64,000 nt of DNA from an uncultured Lachnospiraceae bacterium. Its GTDB lineage: Bacteria; Bacillota; Clostridia; Lachnospirales; Lachnospiraceae. The notes beneath the pieces are model-generated. The model worked only from the letters and a program-made list of their open reading frames with translations, was not told where the DNA came from and made no database searches. Position numbers and translations under genes: made by a program. Where the stretch lies: assembly GCA_910587085.1 (NCBI GenBank), contig CAJUMC010000012.1:1-64000 (forward strand), given 5' to 3'. This document shows positions 8,077 through 16,816 of this stretch, one piece after another. Each line of letters begins with the position of its first letter. Positions within the stretch are counted from its first letter, which is position 1.

Positions 8077-9483
8077 CTATTCGCCGCAGTGCAACGTAAA
8101 CGACCGGAGACTGGCGTTCCCAGGCCCCCGGTATGTAATGTAAATCGCCTGCTTCCCGTCCGGCAGGGAAAGCTCCGCTGAATAATCCTCCCAAACATTC
8201 GAATACTGCACCGGAATCCGCGCGAGCACCTCCCCGTCCCAGCGGTTCCGGATCTCAAAGGCGCCGTTCGCGTAGCCGCGCGCACTGACGGTGATTTTAC
8301 GCACGGACCGGCAGTCAAAATATTTAAAGCCCGCCGACGCCGAATCGGTAATATTGGCAATATAACCATTCTCCTCGTCGCCGTCCCTGCCGTCCTGCAT
8401 GATTTTTGGGAAGCGGTCGCCGCCGACATAGACGGACGGCTCCTTCGTAAACAGACTGCAGGCCAGATAAGCCGGATATTCTCCCTTTCCCGGGAGCGGA
8501 CCGCCGTTGAGCCCGCAGGAGGTCAGCTCTGCCTGCGGGATGCTGCCGTCCGCCGCAAAGCAGATTTCTTCCGCGCAGCCCTGCCGGCTGTACCAGGTGC
8601 CGTTTGTGTGACGATGATAGAAAATATACCATTTACCGGCAATTTCCACAATGCTGCCATGGTTGTTTGCGCCGTAGGCCATCGGCAGATCCGCCGGCTT
8701 GTAGCTGTCAATATGGAGGTCGCAGTTGCTTACCAGAACCCCGCCGTAACGGAATTTCCCAAGCGGACTGTCCGACGTCGCATAACAGAGCTCGTGCATC
8801 ACCTCCGAGGAATAAACGAAATAATAGGTGTCTCCCCGTTTCCGGATCGAAGATGCCTCAAAGAAGGCATGCCCTTCAAAGCCCGTGCCCGCGCTGTATT
8901 CCGAGCCGGGAACGACAAGCGCCGGCGCCTCCTTGATCGTGAGCATATCCGGCTCGAGCACCGTAACCATCGCCCCGGTTCGGGAGCGGTCTCCCCGCCC
9001 GCAGAAGCCCGTATACAGATAGGTAAGACCGTTCTCCGTAAGCACGCCCGGATCAAACTGCGGCTCATCTCCTGCTCTTTCGCCGAGCCTTGTCCCGTCC
9101 GGATAATGCACATAGCCGAGAAAGCGGTAGCGCCCTGCCGGCGTATCACTCACCGCCACGGATACCACGGAAACATGATCAAGCACATAGTAAAGATAGT
9201 ATTTTCCGTCCGGTCCGACCGTAACATCCGGCGCATACAGGCACATTTTTCCGTCTCTGTTCAGCGGATCCTCCGTCTTCGGATAGATAACGCCCTCATA
9301 GCGCCAGTTTCCCAGATCATCCTCCGGCGCGGACCAGCAGACATAATCTCCCAGGCAGAACACATGCCCGTTGTAATAGTCGTGAGAGCCGTACACGTAG
9401 ACCCTGCCGTCAAAAACGTACGGCTCCGCGTCCGGTATGTACTCCCAGGAAGGTAAATAAGGATTGAACGCACATTTCTTCAT
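8077..9483 (-). CDS. glycoside hydrolase family 43 protein
   Basis: Five-bladed beta-propeller glycosidase, family 43 (beta-xylosidase, arabinofuranosidase or arabinanase activities). Active-site candidates are the Asp of IPDAEPYVF near the N-terminus, the pKa-modulating Asp of LYAPDVTVG, and the acid Glu of AFFEASSIRK. The C-terminal ~130 residues form a CBM6-like beta-sandwich (FKYFDCRSV, GAFEIRNRWDG, ISYR-type end). There is no signal peptide, so it probably works on imported oligosaccharides. The start at 9483 is set by AAAGGAG 8 nt upstream; a TTG just before is less likely. The leader contains a long-range inverted repeat. The divergent SARP-type regulator and the xylulokinase a few kb away fit a pentose-polysaccharide role. 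Confidence 0.9.
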   Translation of the reverse strand: MKKCAFNPYLPSWEYIPDAEPYVFDGRVYVYGSHDYYNGHVFCLGDYVCWSAPEDDLGNWRYEGVIYPKTEDPLNRDGKMCLYAPDVTVGPDGKYYLYYVLDHVSVVSVAVSDTPAGRYRFLGYVHYPDGTRLGERAGDEPQFDPGVLTENGLTYLYTGFCGRGDRSRTGAMVTVLEPDMLTIKEAPALVVPGSEYSAGTGFEGHAFFEASSIRKRGDTYYFVYSSEVMHELCYATSDSPLGKFRYGGVLVSNCDLHIDSYKPADLPMAYGANNHGSIVEIAGKWYIFYHRHTNGTWYSRQGCAEEICFAADGSIPQAELTSCGLNGGPLPGKGEYPAYLACSLFTKEPSVYVGGDRFPKIMQDGRDGDEENGYIANITDSASAGFKYFDCRSVRKITVSARGYANGAFEIRNRWDGEVLARIPVQYSNVWEDYSAELSLPDGKQAIYITYRGPGNASLRSFTLHCGE

Positions 9484-9501
9484 CAACTGTACTCCTTTCC
9501 C

Positions 9502-9597
9502 TTATGGCGCAGGAAGCTGCCCGGCACTGCTCCGCTTTGCGGTCAGAAACCGCCGCTCCGGCTTATCCTCCGGAGCCTGTAAACGCCTGCGCCATAA
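9502..9597 (-). promoter_or_regulatory. structured leader of the GH43 gene (closed by a 12-bp stem)
   Basis: The arms TTATGGCGCAGG (9502-9513) and CCTGCGCCATAA (9586-9597) are perfect reverse complements 72 nt apart. Between them, minus strand, lie CTCCGG/CCGGAG with an 8-nt loop and GCGGT/ACCGC with a 5-nt loop, which together give a three-way-junction fold. It ends just before the AAAGGAG ribosome binding site. I cannot match it to a known riboswitch family. Confidence 0.55.
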
Positions 9598-9604
9598 CAA
9601 AATA

Positions 9605-9637
9605 AAAAGTCCGAACGAAACGTTCCGGCTTTTTTCC
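9605..9637. terminator. bidirectional hairpin with flanking A/T tracts
   Basis: CCGAACG and CGTTCCGG pair around AAA with one bulge, and the flanking AAAAAG and CTTTTTT also pair, so the element looks like an intrinsic terminator on both strands. It lies directly upstream of the GH43 leader stem on the minus strand. Being nearly palindromic, it could also be a repressor operator. Confidence 0.45.
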
Positions 9638-9664
9638 TTTGAGGTTGTTCAAAATGACAAAAAC

Positions 9665-9682
9665 TCATGGCTGTTACCATGA
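9665..9682. promoter_or_regulatory. inverted repeat, possible operator
   Basis: TCATGG and CCATGA flank a 6-nt spacer in the AT-rich region between the divergent GH43 and SARP genes. The size and place suit a regulator site, but no binding protein can be named. Confidence 0.35.
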
Positions 9683-9860
9683 TATATTTATAAGTTTACA
9701 CCAAGTTGCTTTCCAAAGAAAAAGCAAATATTACTTTCTTTCCTTCATTTCTTGCTTTATTTCCTTTTTTCTACAAACACATATTTATCTTATCCTGAAA
9801 CTTCTGCCTTGGAAACTAAAAATCCGCCGCATTTTATGTTTTTTTGCAGGTATGCAGTCG

Positions 9861-9889
9861 TTGACATCCGCCTCAAAACACAATATAAT
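9861..9889 (+). promoter_or_regulatory. perfect sigma-A promoter for the SARP regulator
   Basis: TTGACA (9861-9866), a 17-bp spacer and TATAAT (9884-9889), about 100 bases upstream of the regulator start. Both hexamers match consensus exactly. Confidence 0.88.
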
Positions 9890-9988
9890 TGTATTATCGA
9901 ACAGATTTTCTTAAAGTGATCGGCTCTGCCGCGGCGCCGCGGACAGAATTCGGCGCTGTGCCGGGTATTTTCGGAAAGGATGCGCGTC

Positions 9989-11314
9989 ATGAAGAACAGA
10001 ATTCAGATAAGAATGCTCGGAGAATTTTCGCTTGCCTGCGGCGATTGCATTGTCTCCGATAAGGATAACCGCTCGAAAAAGGTTTGGACGCTTCTGGAAT
10101 ACCTGATCGCGTTTCACACGGCTGAAATTTCCCGTGAAACACTGCTCGGGCTGCTCTGGCCGTGCGCGGAGGGCGGCATCGACTCGGAAAATGCCCTGAA
10201 AACGCTCCTGCACCGCGCCCGCGCCGTTCTCGATTCGCTCGGCGGCGCACCTCAGAAGCTGATCCTGCACCGCCGCGGCGCGTTTCAATGGAACAATTCC
10301 GCCGATTTTGAGCTGGATCTTGATCTGTTTCACCATGCCTGCTCCTCGGCCTCCGATCCGGAGCTTTCCGACGAAGAACAGCTTGAATTCTGTGTCAGCG
10401 CGTTCCGCCTGTACCGCGGACGCTTTCTCCCGAAAAACACGGAGGACGACTGGGTAATCCCGGTTGCGGAATATTATCACTCTCTGTACATCGCGACGGT
10501 ACACCGCATGATTGAGCTCCTCATATCGCGCAGCCGTTTTGACGAAGTGATCCGCACTGCTTCCGCCGCCTCCGCCATCGACCCATACGACGAGCTGCTT
10601 CACTATCACCTGATCCGCAGTCTGTATATGACAGGGCGGCGCAGGGACGCGGTGGAGCGCTATCACGAGGTTCTCCGGCTTTTCTATGATAAATTCGGCA
10701 TCAATCCCTCTGAGGATATTACAAATCTATACAAAGAAATTATCCGGGAGGAGCTTTTTCCTGTCGCGGACCTGAATATTATCAAAGGGCAGCTGCGGGA
10801 GCACAATGCAAAAAAACGTGCCTATTTCTGCGATTTTTCCGTATTCAAGAACTTTTATCACGTCGAGGCGCGCAGCGCGCTGAGAAGCGGTTTGTCCGTT
10901 TTTCTCTGCCTGATTACGCTTGAGCCTGCAGGCGGCGCGTCAAAGCCGTCGGAAGGCAATTCGCTGATGGCCTCCGCCATGGCCCGGATGGCCGACACCA
11001 TCGGACAGTCTCTGCGCGCCGGCGATGTCTACGCACGCTACTCGGCCTGCCAGTACATTATTATGGTCTCAGCAGCCAGCTACGAAAACTGCACCAAAAT
11101 AGGCCAGCGTATCACGGAGGGCTTTTCATCTCTGAAACCGAAGCTCAGCGTTCGCGTCTTCTTCACGCTGAGCGAGCTGGAACCCCTTCTGTTTGAGAGC
11201 GACCCGCACGCAGGGCGCAGGCCGGGATCCGCAGAACGCACCGGTCGGAACCCAGAGGAATCCGCGTCAGACGATGCCGCTGCCCGGCCCGCCGCCGATA
11301 AAATGCCGGTCTGA
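9989..11314 (+). CDS. SARP/BTAD-family transcriptional regulator
   Basis: Cytosolic transcriptional regulator of 441 residues. An N-terminal OmpR-like winged helix (RIQIRMLGEFSL to about residue 95, with SKKVWTLLEYLIAF) is followed by a bacterial transcriptional activator domain of TPR-like helices (about 100-255, ending YDKFGINPSEDITNLYKEI). The C-terminal half contains a segment (RAGDVYARYSACQYIIMV) resembling a GGDEF/cyclase-like alpha/beta fold without its catalytic residues. The start at 9989 has AAAGGA 8 nt upstream; the ATG nine bases earlier is too close to that site. It is divergent from GH43 and is driven by a perfect promoter. Control of GH43 and the chemoreceptor operon is inferred from position only. 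Confidence 0.85.
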   Translation: MKNRIQIRMLGEFSLACGDCIVSDKDNRSKKVWTLLEYLIAFHTAEISRETLLGLLWPCAEGGIDSENALKTLLHRARAVLDSLGGAPQKLILHRRGAFQWNNSADFELDLDLFHHACSSASDPELSDEEQLEFCVSAFRLYRGRFLPKNTEDDWVIPVAEYYHSLYIATVHRMIELLISRSRFDEVIRTASAASAIDPYDELLHYHLIRSLYMTGRRRDAVERYHEVLRLFYDKFGINPSEDITNLYKEIIREELFPVADLNIIKGQLREHNAKKRAYFCDFSVFKNFYHVEARSALRSGLSVFLCLITLEPAGGASKPSEGNSLMASAMARMADTIGQSLRAGDVYARYSACQYIIMVSAASYENCTKIGQRITEGFSSLKPKLSVRVFFTLSELEPLLFESDPHAGRRPGSAERTGRNPEESASDDAAARPAADKMPV

Positions 11315-11331
11315 CTCCCCGCCGGATCAGG

Positions 11332-11377
11332 AACGGCCGCACCGGACAGTCTTAAAAAGCTGTCCGGTGCGGCCGTT
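11332..11377. terminator. strong bidirectional terminator
   Basis: An 18-bp perfect stem (AACGGCCGCACCGGACAG with its reverse complement at 11360-11377), 10-nt loop, between the convergent SARP (+) and Tex (-) genes. The U-tract is short on both strands (TTTT on plus), compensated by the very stable stem. Confidence 0.85.
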
Positions 11378-11396
11378 TTGAAACTGCTCTGCAAAA

Positions 11397-13832
11397 TCAT
11401 AAAATCATAGTAAGCTGAATTCTTTTTTTCTGCAGATCAACGCTCATAACCTTCACCTCGATGATATCCCCGACGCTCACTACATCCAGCGGATGCTTGA
11501 CAAACCGGTTCTTCGCCATCTGGGATATGTGTACGAGCCCGTCCTGGTGAACACCGATATCGACGAACGCCCCGAAATCAATGACATTGCGCACGGTTCC
11601 CTTGAGCACCATGCCCTCCGCCAGATCCTTCATCTCCAGCACATCCGTGCGCAGGATCGGTTTCGGCATCTCATCGCGCGGGTCGCGGCCAGGCTTTTCC
11701 AGCTCCCGGATAATATCGCTCAGCGTGATCTCACCGATGCCCAGCTCCGCGGCCAGCTTCTTTTTATCGCGGATCAGCGAACCGAGCTGGGATAAGCCGC
11801 CATTCTTTGCAGCAGCTCCGTTTCCGGCATGTCCTTTGCTGCCTGACGTATCTTCTTTGATCTCTCTGCGGCTGCCGGCCGTTTTTTCTTCAGCCCGCCG
11901 TCCCGCCGTTCCATCCGCCGGCGCACCGTTCATTGCCTTCATCAGCAGCCGTCCCATGGCGGTATCCGCACTGCGCACCTGGACGGTTTTTTCTCTTTTC
12001 CGGCCCTCCCGGCGTTCTCCCGCGGTCTGCTCCGCTGCCTTTTCTGCTTTTTTGGCCTGCGCCTGCGCGCTCCTTGTTTCCGCCTGCAGTTTTTTGATAT
12101 CGGCGGCCGTAAATCCAAGGCTTTCCAGCAGCTTTTCCGCCGCCGCGTACGACTCCGGATGGACGCTTGTCGCGTCGAGCGGGTTCGCCCCGTCAATAAT
12201 GCGCAGGAAGCCGGCGCACTGCTCAAACGCCTTCGGGCCAAGCTTCGGCACCTTCAGCAGCTGCTGCCTTGTACGGAACTTCCCGTTTTCCTCGCGGTAC
12301 GAAACAATATTCTTTGCAATCGGCTTCGTAATTCCGGAAATATACTCCAGCAGCGCCGCCGATGCCGTGTTCAGATCGACGCCGACCCGGTTCACGCAGT
12401 CCTCCACAACACCTGTCAGAGCATCGCTCAGCTTCTTCTGGTTCATATCGTGCTGATACTGCCCGACGCCGATCGCCTTCGGCTCAATTTTGACAAGCTC
12501 CGCCAGCGGATCCTGCAGACGTCTCGCGATCGAGGCCGCACTGCGCTGTGCGACGTCGAAATCCGGAAATTCCTCCGTCGCCAGCTTGCTTGCCGAATAG
12601 ACGCTCGCGCCGGCTTCGCTGACAATGACGTACTGCACCGGCCGGTCAAGCTCCTTCAGCAGCTCGACGATAACCTGCTCGGATTCGCGGGAAGCGGTGC
12701 CGTTGCCGACGGAAATCAGCGTGATATTGTATTTTTCAATCAGACGCTTTACAATGCGCTTCGCCTCGTCCACTCTGGCTTTCGAGGCGGCCACAGGATA
12801 GATTACCGCCGTATCGAGCACCTTGCCGGTCGCGTCGACCACGGCAAGCTTGCAGCCCGTCCGGATGCCCGGATCCCAGCCGAGCACAACCTGCCCGGCG
12901 ATCGGCGGCTGCATCAGAAGCTGCCCGAGATTACGTCCGAAGACATGGATGGCGCCGTCCTCCGCTTTTTCGGTCAGCTCATTTCGGATCTCCCGCTCGA
13001 TCGCCGGTGCGATCAGCCGGTCGTAGCTGTCGCGGATCACTGTGCGGATCGCCTCCTCCGTAACCGGGTTGCCTTTTTTAATCACGGCGTTCTCCAGATA
13101 CGAAACAATCCGGCTCTCCGGAGCTATAATCTTCACGGTGAGTACCTTCTCGGCCTCGCCGCGGTTCAGCGCCAGCACGCGGTGCCCGGCAAGCTTGTCA
13201 AGCTTTTCCTCGAAATGGTAGTACATTTCATATACTGTTTCTGCCGTATCATCCTTCGCCTCAGAGCGGATGCTTCCAGCCTCACCCGTCAGCCTGCGGA
13301 TCTGAATGCGGTATTCGGCCTCGTCCGAAACGCGCTCTGCGAGAATGTCCATCGCACCCTGCAGGGCCTCCTGCACGGACGCCACCTCTTTTTCGGTGCT
13401 GACATACCCGGCCGCAGTCTCAGACAGCGGTGTTTTCGTCTCCTGCTGCCAGATCAGATCCGCCAGCGGCTCCAGCCCCTTCTCCTTCGCAATCGTTGCT
13501 CTCGTGCGGCGCTTCGGGCGGTACGGACGGTACAGATCCTCTACCACGACCATTGTCTCCGCCGCCAGGATTGCCGCCCGCAGCTCCTCCGTCAGCTTTC
13601 CCTGCTCCTCGATGCTGCCGAGCACCTGCTGCTTTTTCTCCTCGAGATTGCGAAGATAGATCAGCCGCTCCGAAAGATTCCGCAGCACCTCGTCGTTGAG
13701 CGAGCCAGTCGCTTCCTTGCGGTAGCGCGCGATAAACGGGATTGTATTTCCTTCGTCAATCAGTTTTACGGCTGCCTCCGCCTGTTCCCGCCGGATTCCA
13801 AGCTCCGCTCTCAATTTTTCAATGATATCCAT
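11397..13832 (-). CDS. tex: Tex family RNA-binding transcription accessory protein
   Basis: Tex/YdcI-type nucleic-acid-binding protein, 811 residues. Domains in order: N-terminal helical Tex region, YqgF-like RNase H fold (about 325-450, VLGWDPGIRTGCKLAVVD), helix-hairpin-helix region (VGVDLNTASAALLEYISGI), and a C-terminal S1 RNA-binding domain (EGMVLKGTVRNVIDFGAFVDIGVHQDGLVHISQM). Unusually, about 110 residues rich in Arg, Glu, Ala and Gly separate the HhH region from the S1 part, including two runs of charged repeats; Tex proteins normally have a short linker there. The ATG at 13832 is favoured over a TTG two codons earlier because GGAG lies 10 nt upstream. It is adjacent to xylB in the same direction. 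Confidence 0.93.
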   Translation of the reverse strand: MDIIEKLRAELGIRREQAEAAVKLIDEGNTIPFIARYRKEATGSLNDEVLRNLSERLIYLRNLEEKKQQVLGSIEEQGKLTEELRAAILAAETMVVVEDLYRPYRPKRRTRATIAKEKGLEPLADLIWQQETKTPLSETAAGYVSTEKEVASVQEALQGAMDILAERVSDEAEYRIQIRRLTGEAGSIRSEAKDDTAETVYEMYYHFEEKLDKLAGHRVLALNRGEAEKVLTVKIIAPESRIVSYLENAVIKKGNPVTEEAIRTVIRDSYDRLIAPAIEREIRNELTEKAEDGAIHVFGRNLGQLLMQPPIAGQVVLGWDPGIRTGCKLAVVDATGKVLDTAVIYPVAASKARVDEAKRIVKRLIEKYNITLISVGNGTASRESEQVIVELLKELDRPVQYVIVSEAGASVYSASKLATEEFPDFDVAQRSAASIARRLQDPLAELVKIEPKAIGVGQYQHDMNQKKLSDALTGVVEDCVNRVGVDLNTASAALLEYISGITKPIAKNIVSYREENGKFRTRQQLLKVPKLGPKAFEQCAGFLRIIDGANPLDATSVHPESYAAAEKLLESLGFTAADIKKLQAETRSAQAQAKKAEKAAEQTAGERREGRKREKTVQVRSADTAMGRLLMKAMNGAPADGTAGRRAEEKTAGSRREIKEDTSGSKGHAGNGAAAKNGGLSQLGSLIRDKKKLAAELGIGEITLSDIIRELEKPGRDPRDEMPKPILRTDVLEMKDLAEGMVLKGTVRNVIDFGAFVDIGVHQDGLVHISQMAKNRFVKHPLDVVSVGDIIEVKVMSVDLQKKRIQLTMIL

Positions 13833-13857
13833 TTGCAAATAACTCCATTTCCGTTTC

Positions 13858-15330
13858 CTACTTTACGATCTCGTCGTAAACCGGACGAAGCGCCGGATAG
13901 ATCTTCCGGAACACCTGATATTTCTTTTCGTATTTCTCCACGAGCTCCTGCTCCTGCTCCGTCGTGCTCACCACCTTGATCAGCTTCGCAGCCGCCTCCT
14001 CCACGGAAGCAAATCTGCCGCAGCCGACCGCCGCCAGAATTGCCGCACCGAAGCCCGGTCCCTCGGCACTGTTGATTTTATCCACCTTGACATTCATAAT
14101 GTTGGCCACAATCCTGCACCAGAGCGGGCTCTTCGCGCCGCCGCCGTTCAGACGAACACGCTCGATTTTCACCCCGAAGGAGCGGGCAATTTCGAGTGCG
14201 TCGCGCAGGGCGAAGGTGACGCCCTCCAGCACCGCCTCGGTCATATCGGCGCGCGTCGTATCCATTGTCATGCCGACAAACGTGCCCCTCGCGTTCGGAT
14301 TGTTGTGCGGCGTGCGCTCGCCCATCAGGTACGGCAGGAAAAATACCTGATTGTCCCCGAGCCTGCGGATGCCCTCCTGTTCCTTCGGATAATCCTTCGT
14401 TCCGATAATCTCGTCCATCCACCATTTGTTTGCGGAAGCTGCGGACAGCATGCAGCCGAGAAAATGATATCTGCCGTTCGCGTGGGCGAAGGAATGCATT
14501 GCATTTTCGGCATCTACGGCAAATTCGTCCGTCGCGATAAACACCGTGCCGGAGGTGCCGAGCGATACGCTGCACATACCGTGCTCCAGCGTGCCGGTGC
14601 CGACTGCTCCGGCGGCATTGTCGCCCGCTCCGGCGATTACGCGCACGCTCTCCGGAAGCTCCAGCTCCGCCGCCGACTGCGCCGTCAGCGTACCGACCGC
14701 CTGGTAGGATTCAAATACCCTTGCAAGCTGTTCCTCGCGGATGCCGACGATATCCATCATCTCCTTTGACCAGCACTTGTTTTTTACGTCAAACAGCAGC
14801 ATGCCGGAGGCATCGGAGACATCCGTGCAGTGAACGCCGGAAAGCCGGTACGCCAGATAATCCTTCGGCAGCATAATTTTCTCGATTTTCGTAAAAATCT
14901 CCGGCTCGTGCTTTTTCACCCACAGAAGCTTCGGTGCCGTGAAGCCGGTGAGCGCCATATTGGCCGTGTACGCGGAAATTTTTTCTCTGCCGACCGTAAT
15001 ATTCAGATAATCGCATTCCTCCTGCGTGCGGCCGTCATTCCAGAGAATGGCCGGACGAAGCACATGGTCGTCCCTGTCAAGAATGACAAGTCCGTGCATC
15101 TGGCCCCCGAAACTGATGCCGTCCACCTGACTGCGGTCAAATCCGTCGAGCAGCTCCTTCATTCCCGACACAAACTGCTCCCACCAGTCCTCCGGCTTCT
15201 GCTCCGACCAGCCAGGCTTCGGGAAGTACAGCGGATACTCCCTCGTGACAATGTTTTTGATTTCTCCGTTTTCCTCCATCAGCAAAAGCTTGACCGAGGA
15301 AGTTCCAAGATCCACACCTACATAAAGCAT
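13858..15330 (-). CDS. xylB: xylulokinase
   Basis: FGGY-family sugar kinase that phosphorylates D-xylulose to xylulose 5-phosphate, feeding the pentose phosphate pathway; cytosolic. The 490-residue length is typical. The N-terminal phosphate-binding motif GVDLGTSSVKLLL, the substrate segment GISFGGQMHGLVILD and the C-terminal FGGY signature region (RLNGGGAKSPLWCRIVANIMN) are all present. The ATG at 15330 is preceded by GGAGG at a 7-nt spacing. It is divergently transcribed from a ROK repressor, the usual XylR arrangement, with overlapping promoters and an operator-like inverted repeat between them. No xylose isomerase gene is in the window. Confidence 0.94.
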   Translation of the reverse strand: MLYVGVDLGTSSVKLLLMEENGEIKNIVTREYPLYFPKPGWSEQKPEDWWEQFVSGMKELLDGFDRSQVDGISFGGQMHGLVILDRDDHVLRPAILWNDGRTQEECDYLNITVGREKISAYTANMALTGFTAPKLLWVKKHEPEIFTKIEKIMLPKDYLAYRLSGVHCTDVSDASGMLLFDVKNKCWSKEMMDIVGIREEQLARVFESYQAVGTLTAQSAAELELPESVRVIAGAGDNAAGAVGTGTLEHGMCSVSLGTSGTVFIATDEFAVDAENAMHSFAHANGRYHFLGCMLSAASANKWWMDEIIGTKDYPKEQEGIRRLGDNQVFFLPYLMGERTPHNNPNARGTFVGMTMDTTRADMTEAVLEGVTFALRDALEIARSFGVKIERVRLNGGGAKSPLWCRIVANIMNVKVDKINSAEGPGFGAAILAAVGCGRFASVEEAAAKLIKVVSTTEQEQELVEKYEKKYQVFRKIYPALRPVYDEIVK

Positions 15331-15365
15331 ACCTTTTCCTCCATTGCTCATTATTCTTTTTATTT

Positions 15366-15380
15366 GTTTATTTACTAAAC
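15366..15380. promoter_or_regulatory. probable XylR (ROK) operator
   Basis: GTTTA and TAAAC flank a 5-nt spacer. The site overlaps the -35 of the regulator promoter and lies just downstream of the xylB start site, so one bound repressor could block both genes. The AT-rich palindrome resembles Firmicutes XylR boxes. Confidence 0.6.
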
Positions 15381-15399
15381 TTATTATGTATGCTACACT
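15371..15399 (+). promoter_or_regulatory. promoter of the ROK regulator
   Basis: TTTACT (15371-15376), 17-bp spacer, TACACT (15394-15399). Four of six bases match consensus in each hexamer. It overlaps the opposing xylB promoter. Confidence 0.55.
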
Positions 15400-15404
15400 G
15401 TTTC

Positions 15405-15433
15405 ATGATAACAATTCTCCGGCATTTTGTCAA
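15405..15433 (-). promoter_or_regulatory. promoter of xylB
   Basis: Minus strand: TTGACA (15433-15428), 17-bp spacer, TATCAT (15410-15405). The predicted start site is about 70 bases before the xylB ATG, and the GTTTA/TAAAC operator lies between. Confidence 0.75.
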
Positions 15434-15469
15434 TCAATCTGTCGCGGTTCAAACGAAAGGAGTTCCCCC

Positions 15470-16639
15470 ATGGAAGCATACAAAAACAGCTATATCCGAA
15501 GCCTGAATTCCCGGCTTGTGCTGGAGCATGTAATCCAGCTCGGTCCGATCTCCCGCGCGGAGCTGGCCCGGCAGACCGGCCTGACAAAAGCAACCGTATC
15601 CGCCATCACCGCGGAGCTGATTTCCGCCGGGCTTGCCGCCGAACTCGGCAGCGGCGACGCCGCGCTCGGGCGCAGGCCGATTCTGCTCGGCTTCTGCCGC
15701 CGGGCCAGCTTTGCCGTAAGCATTGATATCGGGCCGGACCGCATCCGCGCGCTGGCCGCCGACCTGCTCGGGGACGTACTTCTGTTCCGGCATCTGCTAA
15801 CGCCGGACGCGTCCGGGCTGATTGCCGCCCTGGCGGAGCTGATTGCTTCCATGCAGGCTGCGGTCGCTCCCCTGCTGCCGGAACAGACGCACGGACTCTG
15901 CGGCATTGCGCTCGGAATTCACGGTGTCGTGTGCGGTTCCAGGATCTCCTTCTCGCCTCATTACCGCATGGAGCAGCTTCCGATAGCGGCGGAACTCGAA
16001 CAGCGGTTCCGGGTACCGGTCATCATCGACAACGAAGCAAACCTGGCAGTTACCGGCGAGGCCGCCTTTCTCCCGCCGGCCGACCGCAGCATTGCCGCGC
16101 TCAGCATCCACTCCGGCGTAGGCGCCGGTCTGCTGCTGAACGGCCGTCTGTACACCGGCTACTTGGGCGGCGCCGGCGAATTCGGGCATACGATCCTTGT
16201 GCCGGGCGGCAGGCCGTGTGCCTGCGGAAGACTCGGCTGCCTTGAACAGTACGTTTCCGAGCGCGCGCTCACCGCGGACTATGCCGCCCGCACGGGCCGC
16301 GCAGGGGCGGATTACATGCTGCTGTCCGACGGTATCCGGGCACAGAAAAAAGAGGCTGCGGATACAGTGGATACTTATCTCTACTATCTTTCCATCTGCA
16401 TCAACAACCTCGTACAGGCATACGATCCGGAGCTTATATTTATTTCGGACCGTCTTCTTTCAGACTTCCCGGAGCTGCTGACCGTACTTTCTGCCCGCTG
16501 CTTTGGCCTGGCTTCCCGGCTTCGCCTTTCTCCTCCGGGCCGGAATGCTTCCCTGTACGGCGGAATCCACCGCTGTGTTCGAAAATTCCTGGATATCGGC
16601 ATGCTTCCCTTCTGCACTCCGCCGAAACTCCTTCTGTGA
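15470..16639 (+). CDS. xylR: ROK-family transcriptional repressor (XylR-like)
   Basis: Cytosolic repressor of 389 residues: an N-terminal winged helix (SRAELARQTGLTKATVSAITAEL cut here to its core, residues ~24-46) followed by a ROK sugar-kinase-like domain (DIGPDRIRALAADLLGD; GGAGEFGHTI) with the Zn-type CACGRLGCLEQYVS motif. Because it keeps the DNA-binding domain and sits divergent to xylB, it is most likely the xylose-responsive repressor rather than a kinase. The start at 15470 is fixed by GAAAGGAG seven nt upstream; an upstream in-frame ATG at 15344 would overlap xylB and the promoters. The codon frame is uninterrupted. Confidence 0.9.
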   Translation: MEAYKNSYIRSLNSRLVLEHVIQLGPISRAELARQTGLTKATVSAITAELISAGLAAELGSGDAALGRRPILLGFCRRASFAVSIDIGPDRIRALAADLLGDVLLFRHLLTPDASGLIAALAELIASMQAAVAPLLPEQTHGLCGIALGIHGVVCGSRISFSPHYRMEQLPIAAELEQRFRVPVIIDNEANLAVTGEAAFLPPADRSIAALSIHSGVGAGLLLNGRLYTGYLGGAGEFGHTILVPGGRPCACGRLGCLEQYVSERALTADYAARTGRAGADYMLLSDGIRAQKKEAADTVDTYLYYLSICINNLVQAYDPELIFISDRLLSDFPELLTVLSARCFGLASRLRLSPPGRNASLYGGIHRCVRKFLDIGMLPFCTPPKLLL

Positions 16640-16816
16640 CAGACGCGGATGTTTTTTTCTTCCGCATCGCGTGTTCCCGCACCCTTCTGCTTTACCGCGC
16701 TGCCCAGGGCACCTTTCTGCGCCGCATGCCGCAGCGAACTCTGCTTTTCTCCGGGGCTCTGCCTTTGATATAGTACATATTCACATAATTCACAAGGCTC
16801 AGCTCCTGTTTCCGGC

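Noticed and set aside
9502..9597. GH43 leader as a c-di-GMP, ZTP or fluoride riboswitch
   Set aside because: I compared it with remembered consensus cores of these classes and none matches, so only a generic structured leader is claimed.
12159..13979. Long plus-strand open frame opposite tex and the end of xylB
   Set aside because: The sequence is Arg/Leu-rich and antisense to a clearly conserved protein. It has no ribosome binding site and no recognisable motif; GC-rich coding DNA leaves the opposite strand open.
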